NCBI RefSeq assembly: GCF_943181415.1
Contig: NZ_CALPBZ010000005.1
Location: 372,001-436,000, forward strand
DNA from: Microbacterium sp. Marseille-Q6648
Lineage (GTDB): Bacteria; Actinomycetota; Actinomycetes; Actinomycetales; Microbacteriaceae
Direction of reading: 5' to 3'
Length of the DNA: 64,000 nt
A program made the translations under genes and the position numbers. Below, piece after piece: positions 50,142-60,761 of this stretch (position 1 is its first letter; every line of letters starts with the position of its first letter). Under the pieces are notes generated by a model. The model did no database searches and was not told the DNA's origin. It saw nothing but the letters and a program-made list of their open reading frames with translations.

Positions 50142-52444
50142 GAGGTCGGGGCTCCCTTCCGCGCCGAGCGGGCGAATCTCGTCCCGGCCAGGAGCGAGCG
50201 CACGCTCAGCCGCGCGCGGATGCGGCGCCACAGCGACGAGCGGGCACCCATGGTGCCGACGATCTCGTCCACCTGACGCCAGAACTCGTCGATGTCTTCG
50301 GCGCTGGGGTCGGAGGGGCCCCACACCTCGGCGTCGGCGCGGTGCGCAAGGGTCGCCACCGCGGGCTCGTCGAAGGCCGAGCGGACGACGTCCGCGTCCT
50401 CGGTGCGGGTGGCGCCGGCGGGCACGGGGGTGCCGTAGTCCACCGCGCGGTCGACGAGTTCGTCCCACCCGCCGCTGATGCGATCGGCTGCCCGCTCCGC
50501 CTCTCGGCGCCGCCGGCGACGCGTCGCCTTGATCGCCCCGATGATGAGGAAGGGCGACGCGAGCAGTGCGAGCACCAGCAGGCTGATGCCGACGATCGCG
50601 GCGATCAGCAGGATGAGACCGGCCGGCCCCTCCTCGTCCTCGTCGGCCTCGCGCTCGTCGGGGATGGTGGGCGGCATGTCGACCGGAGCCTGCTGCGGGG
50701 GCGGCGGCTGCAGCACCTGCGGCTTGGGGTCGGCGCGGGGCTTGGTGGTCTGATCGCTCGGGACCTGATCCTCGGGCGGCGTGGGGTCGAAGGGCACCCA
50801 GCCGACGCCGTCGAACGCGACCTCGACCCACGCGTGCAGATTCTCGCCCGTCGCGGTGAAGGTGTCGCCCGTCAGCGGCGAGTCCTCGTCGGGGTGGAAG
50901 CCCATGACCACGCGGGCAGGGATGCCGATCTGCCGGGCGAGCAGCGCCATGGCGACGGCGTACTGCTCGTCGTCGCCGACCATCTGCTCCGAGCCGAGCA
51001 GCGTCGAGATGCGCTCCGAGCCGTGACCCGCGCGCGACAGCGGCTCCCCTTCCAGGCCGTGGCTGAAGAAGCCCCCCTCGGACAGCATCGTCTGCAGTGC
51101 CCGCACCCGCTCGATCGGGGTCTCGGCGTCGGCGGTCGCGTCCGAGGCGAGCTCGGCGAACTCCTGCGGCACGGCGCGCTGCGTCGGCATCTTCACGGGG
51201 GCGAAGGCCACGTCGGCGAGGGCGTCATCGCTCGGGAACGACTGCACGACGACCTCGAGGTCGTAGGCGTCGCCCTCTCGGAGCCCGCTGGTGACCACGC
51301 CGGTCTGCGTCGACGGGTTGTAGTGCGCGGTGCGACGCAGCTCCTCGGCTCGTTCTCCCTCGAAGGCGACGGATTCCACAGCGCCGACCCCCGGCATCCA
51401 CACGGCGTCGTAGTCGCCGATCTCGATGCGGACGCGGGCGGACTCGCCCTGAGCGTCGGGCGACATCTCGGAGCGGACGGGCGTGAAGGCGCTCGACGCG
51501 CCCGCACCCTCGTCCGAGACGTTGTAGACCGTGCCCGAGTACGCGTCCATCGCGGCGATCCGCACGCGCGCGTCTTCGGGCAGGCCTGTCGCGGTGAACA
51601 GCGGCGTCTCGGCGGCATCGCGCACGTACGCGCGGAAGGACTGCAGCGGGCTCGGGAACTCGCGGATGTCGAACGGCGGGATCACCACGTCGCGAAGGAC
51701 GTATCGGGGGGATGCCGGCGCGGCCAGTCCGCTGGTGACGACGCCGACCGCCACGGCGACGGCCACGACCCCGGCGCCGAGCGCCAGGCGCCGCACGGTT
51801 CCCTGGGCGGCGGGGTCGCCGTCGTCGCCGAGCGGGATGGCGGCCTGCTGCGGGGTCCACGACTGGCGCATCGCGAGCCACCCGGTCGCGACGACGGCGA
51901 ACACGACGCCCTCGACCACGGGGACGGCGGGCTGGGCGGTGCCGAGCGCGATCTGCACGGCCAGGAATCCCACGGCAGGCAGGAGCGCCCACGCGGCGCG
52001 GCGCGCGCGCAGCGCGATGCTCGCCGTCAGCACGCTCGCCACGAGGGTGAGCAGGAACGGGACGATGAGGAAGCCCTCACCCGCGGGGACGGGCGCCACG
52101 GTGGTGAGCAGCTCTTTCCACGACGTCACGACGCCGAGCGCCAGCATGCCCCACGTCTGGAGCGTCGGGATGACGCCCAGGATCGTGGTGTGCGACAGCG
52201 CGAGCGCTCCGCCGAAGAGGAAGTACACCAGCACCGTGATGCCCGCGAGCGTCAGCACGCCGAAGCGTCGCCACGCGCCGAGCGCGGCCACGGCCAGCCC
52301 GAGGACGAGGCCGCCGATCGCCGCCACGAGGTAGCCGGGGCCGGAGTAGGTGGGCCAGAATCCGGCCACCGGCACGGCCAGCAGCAGCGCCGCCGCCGTC
52401 AGGTCGAGGATCCAGCGACGCGTGGTGAGCGCGGCGGGCCTCAT
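50138..52444 (-). CDS. TgpA-like transglutaminase-fold membrane protein, catalytic Cys replaced
   Basis: This 768-residue protein has about six membrane helices in residues 10-220, an external transglutaminase-like domain (residues about 270-560), another helix near residue 610 and a cytoplasmic tail. In the transglutaminase core, MVGDDEQYAVAMALLARQIG stands where active enzymes have G-x-C; the Cys is Asp. The His (ENLHAWVEVAFDG) and Asp (WVPFDPTPPED) are kept. It is thus probably inactive as a thiol enzyme and might bind peptides or glycan. It is encoded with DUF58 and MoxR, the usual partners. Confidence 0.9.
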   Translation of the reverse strand: MRPAALTTRRWILDLTAAALLLAVPVAGFWPTYSGPGYLVAAIGGLVLGLAVAALGAWRRFGVLTLAGITVLVYFLFGGALALSHTTILGVIPTLQTWGMLALGVVTSWKELLTTVAPVPAGEGFLIVPFLLTLVASVLTASIALRARRAAWALLPAVGFLAVQIALGTAQPAVPVVEGVVFAVVATGWLAMRQSWTPQQAAIPLGDDGDPAAQGTVRRLALGAGVVAVAVAVGVVTSGLAAPASPRYVLRDVVIPPFDIREFPSPLQSFRAYVRDAAETPLFTATGLPEDARVRIAAMDAYSGTVYNVSDEGAGASSAFTPVRSEMSPDAQGESARVRIEIGDYDAVWMPGVGAVESVAFEGERAEELRRTAHYNPSTQTGVVTSGLREGDAYDLEVVVQSFPSDDALADVAFAPVKMPTQRAVPQEFAELASDATADAETPIERVRALQTMLSEGGFFSHGLEGEPLSRAGHGSERISTLLGSEQMVGDDEQYAVAMALLARQIGIPARVVMGFHPDEDSPLTGDTFTATGENLHAWVEVAFDGVGWVPFDPTPPEDQVPSDQTTKPRADPKPQVLQPPPPQQAPVDMPPTIPDEREADEDEEGPAGLILLIAAIVGISLLVLALLASPFLIIGAIKATRRRRRREAERAADRISGGWDELVDRAVDYGTPVPAGATRTEDADVVRSAFDEPAVATLAHRADAEVWGPSDPSAEDIDEFWRQVDEIVGTMGARSSLWRRIRARLSVRSLLAGTRFARSARKGAPTS

Positions 52445-53697
52445 GCGAGCACCCGCCGCAGGGCCGAGGGGAGCTCCTCCAGCGCGCCCACCGTCACGAC
52501 GTCGGCGTCCGCGATGCGGCGGAGGGCGGGGGCGGCGCCGGCGTGGGCGACGATGGCGAGCACGCGAGTGCCGTACGGCAGGCGCGCGCACGCGGCGCGC
52601 AGGGTGGCGGCGTCCGTCCGGGAACCGGTGAGGAGGACGACGACGCTGGCGGCGGGAAGGGATGCCGCGACGCTCACGGCGAGGTCGCGGATGCCGCCGC
52701 CACGGGGCTTGGAGGGCTCCAGCGCGGACAGGGCGTCGAGGAGCTTCTTGCCGGTCTCGGCGCTGTGACGCCGGCCCTGCACCTGCAGGTCGACCTGGCG
52801 CGAGTCGCGGACGGCGCGGAGCCCGAGCGAGCCGGCGGCCGAGATGGCGAGCTCGAACTCGTCGTCGCCGGCGTACTCGGCGGGGTTGCACGAGAGGGCG
52901 AGGACGAAGTGCGAGCGGCGGGTCTCTTCGTACTGGCGCACCATGACCGAACCGGTGCGGGCGGTCGACTTCCAGTGCACGTGCCGCAGGTCGTCGCCCG
53001 GCTGGTACTCGCGCAGGGCGTGGAAGGACACGTCGTCCGGGGACAGATCGCGCGCGGCGAGCCCTTCGAGGTCGCGGAAGAAGCCGAGCGACTGCCCCTC
53101 GAAGGGCACGGTGCGCGGGTGGACGAACAGGTCGACCGGCTCGTCGCGGTTGTGCACGCGCTCGAACAGGCCGAGCGGATCACCGCGGACGACGCTGACC
53201 GGGCCGACGGCCAGGACGGCGCGGCGGGTGGTCGGGATGGCGAACAGCTCGTCGACCGAGGCACCGGGACCGAGCCGGCCCACGGCGAACTCGCCACGGC
53301 CCGCACCGACGGGCAGCACCACCCGGGACGGCAGGATCGCGCGGTCGCCGGTGTTCGACAGTGTCAGCGTGCCGACGGCCCGCTCCCCCACGATGACCCG
53401 CGTCCGCCCGAGGTCGAGCGCGACGTCGTAGGCGGTGCGGCCGATGAGGAACAGCGCGCACAGCGCCAGCGTGGCGGCGATGACGACGGCGGAGACCGTC
53501 AGCTCCCACCACCCGAGCCCCTGCCCGGCGACCCAGAGCACGACGGCCGCTCCCACGAGCACCCAGGCCGCGGGTCGGAAGACGCCCAGCACCAGACGCG
53601 CGCGCCGCTGCACGGATGCGGCGACCGGGGTCACGGCATCCGTCCACGAACGCCGCTGCGCGGGCGCAGCGGCCGGGGCGAGCGTCTCGGCGGTCAT
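52441..53697 (-). CDS. DUF58 domain protein (vWA-like, MoxR partner)
   Basis: This 418-residue protein has two membrane helices near residues 45-90 and the DUF58 block DDVSFHALREYQPGDDLRHV then HWKSTARTGSVMVRQYE near residues 220-260. The C-terminal part has a vWA-like fold (ASVVVLLTGSRTDAATL). DUF58 proteins act with MoxR ATPases as chaperone systems for cofactor or complex assembly. It starts at a TGATG junction with moxR and overlaps the transglutaminase gene. Confidence 0.92.
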   Translation of the reverse strand: MTAETLAPAAAPAQRRSWTDAVTPVAASVQRRARLVLGVFRPAAWVLVGAAVVLWVAGQGLGWWELTVSAVVIAATLALCALFLIGRTAYDVALDLGRTRVIVGERAVGTLTLSNTGDRAILPSRVVLPVGAGRGEFAVGRLGPGASVDELFAIPTTRRAVLAVGPVSVVRGDPLGLFERVHNRDEPVDLFVHPRTVPFEGQSLGFFRDLEGLAARDLSPDDVSFHALREYQPGDDLRHVHWKSTARTGSVMVRQYEETRRSHFVLALSCNPAEYAGDDEFELAISAAGSLGLRAVRDSRQVDLQVQGRRHSAETGKKLLDALSALEPSKPRGGGIRDLAVSVAASLPAASVVVLLTGSRTDAATLRAACARLPYGTRVLAIVAHAGAAPALRRIADADVVTVGALEELPSALRRVLA

Positions 53698-54668
53698 CAG
53701 GCGGCGGACCTCGCCTGCGGTGCGGCGATCGACTCGACGACGCGCGCGATGACCGTCTCGGCGGTGGTACCCGAGAACTCGGCCTCGGGGTCCATGACCA
53801 GACGGTGGGTCCACACCGGGCCGACCAGGGTCTTGATGTCGTCGGGGGTGACGTAGTGACGGCCGTTCGAGGCGGCGTAGACCTTCGCGATGCGGATCAT
53901 CGCGATCGAGCCGCGCACCGAGACGCCCAGGCGGGTCGCCGGGTCCTCGCGCGTCGCGGCGGCCAGCTCGGCGGCGTACCGCAGCACGGCGCCCTCGACG
54001 TGGACGGTCGAGGCGAGGTCGGCCATGTCGGCGACCGCGCCGGTGGTGATGATGGCGGGCAGGTGCGCCGACGGGTTGCGGTCGGCCGAGCCGGCGAGGA
54101 TGCGCTCGGCGACGTCGAGCTCGGGGTAGCCGATCGACGTCTTCACCAGGAAGCGGTCCAGCTGCGCCTCGGGAAGCTTGTAGGTGCCGGCCTGCTCGAT
54201 CGGGTTCTGCGTGGCGACGACGAGGAATGGCCGGCCCACCTCGTGCGCGGTGCCGTCCACCGTCACGCGCGACTCCTCCATGACCTCCAGCAGCGCCGAC
54301 TGCGTCTTGGGGGAGGCGCGGTTGATCTCGTCGGCCAACACGATCGAGGCGAAGACGGGTCCCTTGTGGAACTCGAAGCGGTGCTGGGCCTGGTCGTAGA
54401 TCGTCACGCCGGTGACGTCGGAGGGCAGCAGGTCGGGGGTGAACTGGATGCGCGCGCTCGTGCCCTGGACGGTGGCGGCGAGGGCCTTCGCGAGGCTCGT
54501 CTTGCCGGTGCCGGGGGCGTCCTCGAGCAGCACGTGTCCCTCGGCGAGCATCGCCGAAAGCACGAGCCCGACGACCTCGCGCTTGCCCATGAGCGCGCGG
54601 TCGACGTTGTCGACCAAGCGCGTGAAGGTGGACTGGAACCAGGCGGCCTGTTCCGGGGTCATCGTCAT
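53697..54668 (-). CDS. MoxR-family AAA ATPase
   Basis: This 323-residue AAA+ ATPase has VLLEDAPGTGKTSLAKALAA near residue 47 (Walker A), ASIVLADEINRASPKTQSAL near residue 108 (Walker B), EESRVTVDGTAHEVG and FLVVATQNPIEQAGTYKLPE near residue 148 (sensor I), and a C-terminal lid with RGSIAMIRIAKVYA. MoxR proteins assemble or activate partner proteins, here likely the DUF58/transglutaminase complex. It begins 33 bases after the giant Ig/FN3 gene. Confidence 0.95.
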   Translation of the reverse strand: MTMTPEQAAWFQSTFTRLVDNVDRALMGKREVVGLVLSAMLAEGHVLLEDAPGTGKTSLAKALAATVQGTSARIQFTPDLLPSDVTGVTIYDQAQHRFEFHKGPVFASIVLADEINRASPKTQSALLEVMEESRVTVDGTAHEVGRPFLVVATQNPIEQAGTYKLPEAQLDRFLVKTSIGYPELDVAERILAGSADRNPSAHLPAIITTGAVADMADLASTVHVEGAVLRYAAELAAATREDPATRLGVSVRGSIAMIRIAKVYAASNGRHYVTPDDIKTLVGPVWTHRLVMDPEAEFSGTTAETVIARVVESIAAPQARSAA

Positions 54669-54701
54669 GTCAGTCGTTTCCTCGTTCTCGTTCTGGTCCG
54701 G

Positions 54702-57700
54702 TCACCACGTCACGCGTCGCGAGTCGCCCCAGCCGCGGATGTTCACCCACACCTGCTCGCCGGCGTCGCCGAAGTAGCAGCCGAGCTGGATCGTGCCGTT
54801 GCGCGGGACGTTGTACGTGCGGCCGCCGAACTCGCCGCCGAAGGGTCCTGTCGCATTGCACGTCAGGTAGTAGTCGCCCGCGGGGAAGTCCTGCGTGCTG
54901 AGCGTCACATAGGCGCACTGGCTCGACGTGCACGTCGCGCTGTTGGTGCGCGAGCCCTTGCCCGCCTGCGCCACGGGCTGCGGCGCGTCGACCGTCGTGG
55001 CCTGCGCGGACGCGATGGGGCTCACCTGGCCCTCGGTGTCGAAGGCGCGCACGTCGATGCGGTGCGTCGTGCTGTAGGCGTAGGTGTTGGTGCGCGAACC
55101 GTTCTTGGCGACGTCCTGCCACCCACCGCCGTCGATGCGGATCTGCACCTGCTGGATGGCACGGCCGTTGGGGGCGGGCGCGCCCCACGAGAACGTGATG
55201 TCGCGTCCGCTGCGGCTCGCGTCCGCGCTCGGCGTACCCACGGGCCCGTACGGCCGCTGGGCCGCGGAGGGCGCCGATGGAGCGCCGTTGTAGCGCACGC
55301 CGTCGAGGGCCGTGTAGGCGCGGATGCGGACCTGGTAGTCGGTGCCGTTGTTGAGACCGGTGATGAGCCGGTTGCCGGCGAGCGCCTGCCAGTTGCCGCC
55401 GTTCAGCGAGTACTCGTAGCGCATCTCGGCCTGCGTCGCACCGTTGCCGTCGGGCTCGGTGAATGACATCTGCAGGCTGCGATCGCCCGGGCGCGCCGAG
55501 ACGTTCGTGGGCGCGTCGGGTGCGACGAACGCCCGCCGCGGCGCCGAGTTCGGCCCGTATTCGCCCCACCCGGCCTTGTTGTTCGCGCGGACGCGGAAGG
55601 TGTAGTCGGTGGTGGAGGTTTCGATCACGACGGCCTGGCTCGTCGCCGAGGTCTCGATGGTGTTGACCACCGCGCCCCCGCGGAGCACCTGCAGCTGGTA
55701 GACCGAGATGGCGGCGCCGTTGTTCGCGGGCGGCGACCACGAGACCTGCATCTGGGCCTGTTCGCCCACCGGCTCCAGGCGCTGCGTCGACGGAGCAGCG
55801 ACGGGCTCGGGGGCACGGGCGGGCACTTCGCTCGCCGACCAGCCGCTCCAGCTCGAGGGCTCGGGAGCGCGGTTGTGCGCACGCACGCGCACCTGGTAGG
55901 ACGCGCCGTTCTCGAGGCCCTCCCACACCAGCGTGTTGCCGGTGACGTTGGTCTTCTGCGAGACACCCGACGGCGGGGCCGGCGAGATCTCGAGGGTGAA
56001 CGTCTCAACCGGCGAGCCCGGCGTCGTCGGGGTCTGCCAGGCGACGTTGAGGCTCTGGTCGCCGAAGGTCAGCGTCGGCGGCTGCGGGGTGTCGGGGCGG
56101 GCGTCGGGGCGCGCGGTCTCGGACGGCGGCGACGGGTCGGACTCGCCGACGGCGTTGGTGGCGACGACGGTGAAGTTGTACTCGACGTTGTTGGTCAGCC
56201 CGTCGAGCGTGCACGTCGTGGACGCGCACTGCTTGACGTAATCGCCGCGCGTCGAGCTGACGGTGTAGCCGGTGATGGGCGAGCCGTTGTCGACGGGCGG
56301 GGTCCACGCCAGCACGACCGTGCGGTCCTGCACGCTCGAGACGGTCGGCGTCCCCGGGGCGTCCGGGCGACCCTGCACCGTGATCGTGATGAAGCCCTCG
56401 ACCTCGCGGTCGGGGTCGCCGGTGGCGTCCTGCACGCGGTAGCGGACCACCATCGTGCCGACGAAGCTGGCGGACGGACTCACCGCGACGCGGTCTCCGC
56501 TCACTTCGGCGCGGCCGTCGCCGGTCTGCGTGACGGCCGACACGAGGGTCAGCGGCGTCTCGGGGAACGGGTTGAAGTCGTTGTCGAGCACCGGCACCTC
56601 GACGGTGCTCCCCTGATCGACGCGCGGCAGCACGTCGTCGTTCGCGGTGGCGAGCGGCCGGGTGGAGGCGGTGACGGTGACGACCACCGTCCCCTCGATC
56701 GGGTCGGTCTCGCCGTCGGTGATGCGCAGCCCGATGGTTGCCTGCGTGCCCTTGGGGGTGTCGGCGGCGGCGCCGACGCGCAGCGTCGAGCCGTCCTCGA
56801 TGCTCGCCGTCAGACCGGCGGGGGCACCGCCGACGACGGTGTAGCTCATGCCGTCGATGTCGCCCTCGTCGGGATCGGTCGTGAGCGAGCGCAGGTCGAG
56901 CCCCGTCGCGTCCTCGCCGGGGGCGACGTTCATCTCGCCGTCGACGAACGTCGGCTGCTGGTTGGCCGGCGGTCGGACGGTGACGGGCATCGTCAGCGTG
57001 GCCTTCCGGCCCTCGGGATCGTCGGGCCCGGTGCCGTCGGTCACCTCGAAGGTGATGGCGTCCTGGCCGTAGTAGCCGTCGGCGGAGGTGTAGACGAGCG
57101 TGCGCTGGTCCTTCACGAGCTCGGCGCCGTTCGAGTGCACCGCGCTGACCTTGGCGGCCTCGGTGATCACGACGTCGCGGTCGCCGGCGGCGCGGACGTG
57201 CTCGGACAGCGGGATCTCGACGGTCTCGCCGCTGTCGACCTCGATCCCGGTGGTGGTGATGAGCGTGGGCGGCAGGTCGTCGAGCGCGGGGACGCGGATG
57301 AACGCCGACGCGATCTGGCCGTCTTCGTCGGTGATCGTGTAGGTGACGAGGTGCTCCTCGTCGTCGAGCGTGATGCGGACGGTGCCGTCCGGACGCGCCT
57401 GGGCCACCGGGTCGTCGACCTCGACGGTGAGCGCGGCGACCGTGCCGTCGGGGTCCTCGTCGTTGGCGAGCACCTCGAGGTCGACGGTCGGTCCGTCCAC
57501 GTCCTCGGGGAGGACCCGGTCGTCGCGTGCGATCGGGCGCAGCAGCGGGACCTCCTCGTCGACCGTGACCTGGAGCACCGCGATGGCCTCGGCGCCGCGG
57601 GCGTCGCGGATCGTGTACTGGAGCGAGGTTTCGAGCTCCTCGTCCGGCGACGTGACGATCACGCGGTCGCCGAGCACCTCGGCCTCGAGCCCGGGGACGT

Positions 57701-60700
57701 CCGGGAGGATCAGTCCCCCCGCGACCAGGCCGATCGCATCTCCCTCGGGGTCGGAGTCGTTCGTGAGCACCGGCACCGCGACCGAGCGCCCGGGGCGCAT
57801 CACGACGGTGTCCTTGACGGCGTACGGCGCCTGGTTGCGCGCCTCGGGCGGGGCGATGCCGACGCGGATCGTCGCGGTCGACTCGGCGCCGAGGCGGTCG
57901 CGCACGCGATAGGTGAAGGTGTCGGTGCCGGATGCCTCGACGTCGGCCTGATACTCCACGTGCGTCGCGCCGGTCTCGACGACGCGGCCCTTCTCGGGCG
58001 CCGAGGCCAGGCCCACGAGGTCGACCGAGTCGCCGTCGGCGTCGATGCCGTCCAGCGGGATCGGGATGCGCACCTGGGAACCGGCGAGCACCCGCGCGGT
58101 CACGTCACGGGGGCGCGGCGTCTGGTTGGTCTCCTCGTCGACGGGGAGCACCTGGATCGTGACGTAGCCGGCATCCTTCTGCCCGGTCGAATCGACGACC
58201 TCGTAGGTGGCGTAGACGGTGCCCGCCTCGGGGCCCGCTTTGAAGCGGATGGTGTCCTGCGAGACGAAGATGTCGCCCGCGTCGGCGGCCGGGAGCGGCT
58301 CGACGAGATCGGGGGCGACGTGGATGGTGTCGCCGTTGGGGTGGTAGTCGTTGTCGAGCACGGGGATGGTCACGACGTCTCCGGCGCGGACCACGGCCTC
58401 GTCGTCGTCGGCGACCGGCGGGCGCAGCTTCTCGGGCCCGGGAACGGGGATGACGACCACTTCGCCCTCGGCACTGCGGATGCCGTTGGAGATCGTGTAC
58501 TTCAGCGTCACCTGGGTCGACAGTGCACCCTGGTCGCTGACGCGCAGCGTCTCGTGCCCCAGGACCGAGACCGAGACACCGCTGTCGGACTCGATCGAGA
58601 CGGACTGGATCACGAGGATCCCGCCCGCCGGGTCGATGTCGTTCGCGAGCGCCGCGACGAGCACCTCGCCGCCGCTCGGCAGCAGAGCGACGTCGCGCAC
58701 CGCGACGGGTGCGGCATCCTCGTCGGCGTCCTCGAGCACGTCGACGCGCACGACGCCAAGGGCGTTCTTGGCGCCGGCCGAAGCGAGGTACTGCACGTAA
58801 TAGGTACCGACGGCGTTCGAGGTGAAGGTGAAGGTGGAGTCCGAGAAATCAGGCACGACCGCAGCGCCCGGCACCTCGTCGACCCGTGTGAGCCGCAGCG
58901 GTTCGCGACCGGTCGAGAGGTCGTTCAGCAGCGGCGAGACCTCGACGGGCACACCCGCTCTCGTGACCACGTGGTCGGCGTTGGTGACCGGAGAGGTGGA
59001 GCCGACGGGGCGGACATCCAGGCGCAGGATGCCGGCGGTGGACTTCTGCGTGTCGGACACCGTGATGGCGATGTCCTTACGGCCCTGCACCCCGTTGATC
59101 GAGCGGTAGGTGATGCGCCCGTCGGGGGTGAAGTCCACTTCGTCGCCGGGCTCGGCCTCGACGCCGCTGAGGAAGATGTCGTCTCCGTCGGGGTCGATCC
59201 AGTCGGGCAGCACGTTGTGGGTGACCACACCGCCGGCCTCGACCTGCAGCGAGGTCGTGCGTTTCTGGCTCGGAGCGCCGTTGACGGTGTCGGGGCGAAC
59301 CGACAGCGTCACCGTGGCGGTGTCGGAGCCGCCGCGGCCGTCGTCGATGCGGTACTGGAAGCGGGCGGACCCGTTCGCCGACTCGGGCACGGCGATCTGC
59401 AGCCCCGCGCCGTTGTTGATCGTCTGCACCTCGCCGAGCGACGGGCCGCCGTCCGGCAGCGTCACGGTGAGGATGTCACCGTCGGCGTCGGTGTCGTTGT
59501 CGAGCACGGGCAGCACGGTGGTGCGGCCGGGGCGCACGCCGAAGTCGTCGTCGACGGCCTCGGGGACGGTGTTCTTGTCGGTGCGCTCGGGGAGCGTCGT
59601 CTCGACCGTCTCGTCGGTGGTCTCCTCGTCGTTCTCCTCGGCCTCGCCCTCGGGCGGGGTGATGTCGTCCCAGTTGTCGACCTGCTGCAGGTCGTCAGCA
59701 GCCATCCACGCGGATCCGCCGCGGATGTCGTTGAGGACGATGACGTCGCGGTTCACGCGGAAGACCAGCTCGGCGTCGTCGTCGACGCCCTCCACGGTCG
59801 TGGCGAGGTCGTCGGCCTCGCCGATGCAGTCGCGGATGAAGGATGCCGAACCCGACCACACGCCGTAGGTGCAGCCTGCCAGCGACACCGGCTCGGCCGG
59901 AGCCCCCTCGGCGCCGGCGTCGACGACGACCGGTTCGGAGCCGTCCAGCGGCGCCCGGACGAGGGTCGACGCGGTGGCCACGGCCACGGCGTCCGATGCC
60001 CCCGACGGCTGCTGCAGCCGTGCGGTTTCGGCGTCGGCGATATCGGCGCGGAGGCCGCCCGTGCTCACGAGGGTGCCGCCGGTGCGATCGAGCACGACCG
60101 CGGTGCCGCCCACGGCGGTGACGGCGAGCTCGGCGCTGTCGGCGATGTCGCCCAGTTCGGTGCGCTGCGGCTCGCCGAAGCTGCCGTCCGGCACGGCCGG
60201 CACGGTGACGAGCTCCTTCTGCTCGGACGAGGCGGCGTAGACGGTGCCGTCGGTCCCGACGGCGAGCGCCGCACCGGCGCCGAGGGTGTCGACGGGCTCG
60301 GTGCCCTCGATGTCGAAACCGCCCACGCCGTCGGCGGGAAGCGCCCACAGGGCGCCGCTCTCGGGGTCGAGGATCGCGACGGTGGTGCCGCCGAGCGCAA
60401 CCGCCGCGCCGCCGGGGACGTCGGCGGAATCGGTCATCGTCACCATGGCCGGGTCGATGGCCGTGACCGAGGATGCCGCCTGGTCCACCACGACGATGTC
60501 ATCGCCGGACTGGAGGATGTCGTACTCCTCGGAGGCCGTGCGCAGGCCGCCGTCGAGGACGCGCGACTCGTAGTTGAAGTGGCCGACGAGCAGGCTCGAC
60601 TGCTTGGTGACCCACACTCCGCCGTCGTGCAGATCGACCTCGGTGGTGGGGAAGCCGTCGTACAGGAACGCCATCGTCGTCAGCGCGACGGCCGAGGCGG

Positions 60701-60761
60701 TGACGGCACTGGCCGAGGCGATCGCGCGCGGGCGTGCGCGGAGCCACGCAAAAGCTCTCAT
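54702..60761 (-). CDS. Giant surface protein with Ig-like repeats and fibronectin type III domains
   Basis: This 2,019-residue protein has an N-terminal membrane anchor (residues about 12-33), a beta-propeller-like part up to about 340, an acidic linker, and about ten Ig/cadherin-like units from 400 to 1460, each opening with a V-x-V-L-x-N-D-x-D-x-D-G-D type turn (VLPVLDNDTDADGD, VAVPVLTNDSDPEGD, VEVPVLDNDFNP). Five fibronectin III domains follow (about 1467-1930), beginning with GRPDAPGTPTVSSV. The last 85 residues hold four cysteines. It is first in the kinase/MoxR operon and is probably the client or sensor of that machinery. The Asp-rich turns suggest calcium binding. Confidence 0.92.
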   Translation of the reverse strand: MRAFAWLRARPRAIASASAVTASAVALTTMAFLYDGFPTTEVDLHDGGVWVTKQSSLLVGHFNYESRVLDGGLRTASEEYDILQSGDDIVVVDQAASSVTAIDPAMVTMTDSADVPGGAAVALGGTTVAILDPESGALWALPADGVGGFDIEGTEPVDTLGAGAALAVGTDGTVYAASSEQKELVTVPAVPDGSFGEPQRTELGDIADSAELAVTAVGGTAVVLDRTGGTLVSTGGLRADIADAETARLQQPSGASDAVAVATASTLVRAPLDGSEPVVVDAGAEGAPAEPVSLAGCTYGVWSGSASFIRDCIGEADDLATTVEGVDDDAELVFRVNRDVIVLNDIRGGSAWMAADDLQQVDNWDDITPPEGEAEENDEETTDETVETTLPERTDKNTVPEAVDDDFGVRPGRTTVLPVLDNDTDADGDILTVTLPDGGPSLGEVQTINNGAGLQIAVPESANGSARFQYRIDDGRGGSDTATVTLSVRPDTVNGAPSQKRTTSLQVEAGGVVTHNVLPDWIDPDGDDIFLSGVEAEPGDEVDFTPDGRITYRSINGVQGRKDIAITVSDTQKSTAGILRLDVRPVGSTSPVTNADHVVTRAGVPVEVSPLLNDLSTGREPLRLTRVDEVPGAAVVPDFSDSTFTFTSNAVGTYYVQYLASAGAKNALGVVRVDVLEDADEDAAPVAVRDVALLPSGGEVLVAALANDIDPAGGILVIQSVSIESDSGVSVSVLGHETLRVSDQGALSTQVTLKYTISNGIRSAEGEVVVIPVPGPEKLRPPVADDDEAVVRAGDVVTIPVLDNDYHPNGDTIHVAPDLVEPLPAADAGDIFVSQDTIRFKAGPEAGTVYATYEVVDSTGQKDAGYVTIQVLPVDEETNQTPRPRDVTARVLAGSQVRIPIPLDGIDADGDSVDLVGLASAPEKGRVVETGATHVEYQADVEASGTDTFTYRVRDRLGAESTATIRVGIAPPEARNQAPYAVKDTVVMRPGRSVAVPVLTNDSDPEGDAIGLVAGGLILPDVPGLEAEVLGDRVIVTSPDEELETSLQYTIRDARGAEAIAVLQVTVDEEVPLLRPIARDDRVLPEDVDGPTVDLEVLANDEDPDGTVAALTVEVDDPVAQARPDGTVRITLDDEEHLVTYTITDEDGQIASAFIRVPALDDLPPTLITTTGIEVDSGETVEIPLSEHVRAAGDRDVVITEAAKVSAVHSNGAELVKDQRTLVYTSADGYYGQDAITFEVTDGTGPDDPEGRKATLTMPVTVRPPANQQPTFVDGEMNVAPGEDATGLDLRSLTTDPDEGDIDGMSYTVVGGAPAGLTASIEDGSTLRVGAAADTPKGTQATIGLRITDGETDPIEGTVVVTVTASTRPLATANDDVLPRVDQGSTVEVPVLDNDFNPFPETPLTLVSAVTQTGDGRAEVSGDRVAVSPSASFVGTMVVRYRVQDATGDPDREVEGFITITVQGRPDAPGTPTVSSVQDRTVVLAWTPPVDNGSPITGYTVSSTRGDYVKQCASTTCTLDGLTNNVEYNFTVVATNAVGESDPSPPSETARPDARPDTPQPPTLTFGDQSLNVAWQTPTTPGSPVETFTLEISPAPPSGVSQKTNVTGNTLVWEGLENGASYQVRVRAHNRAPEPSSWSGWSASEVPARAPEPVAAPSTQRLEPVGEQAQMQVSWSPPANNGAAISVYQLQVLRGGAVVNTIETSATSQAVVIETSTTDYTFRVRANNKAGWGEYGPNSAPRRAFVAPDAPTNVSARPGDRSLQMSFTEPDGNGATQAEMRYEYSLNGGNWQALAGNRLITGLNNGTDYQVRIRAYTALDGVRYNGAPSAPSAAQRPYGPVGTPSADASRSGRDITFSWGAPAPNGRAIQQVQIRIDGGGWQDVAKNGSRTNTYAYSTTHRIDVRAFDTEGQVSPIASAQATTVDAPQPVAQAGKGSRTNSATCTSSQCAYVTLSTQDFPAGDYYLTCNATGPFGGEFGGRTYNVPRNGTIQLGCYFGDAGEQVWVNIRGWGDSRRVTW

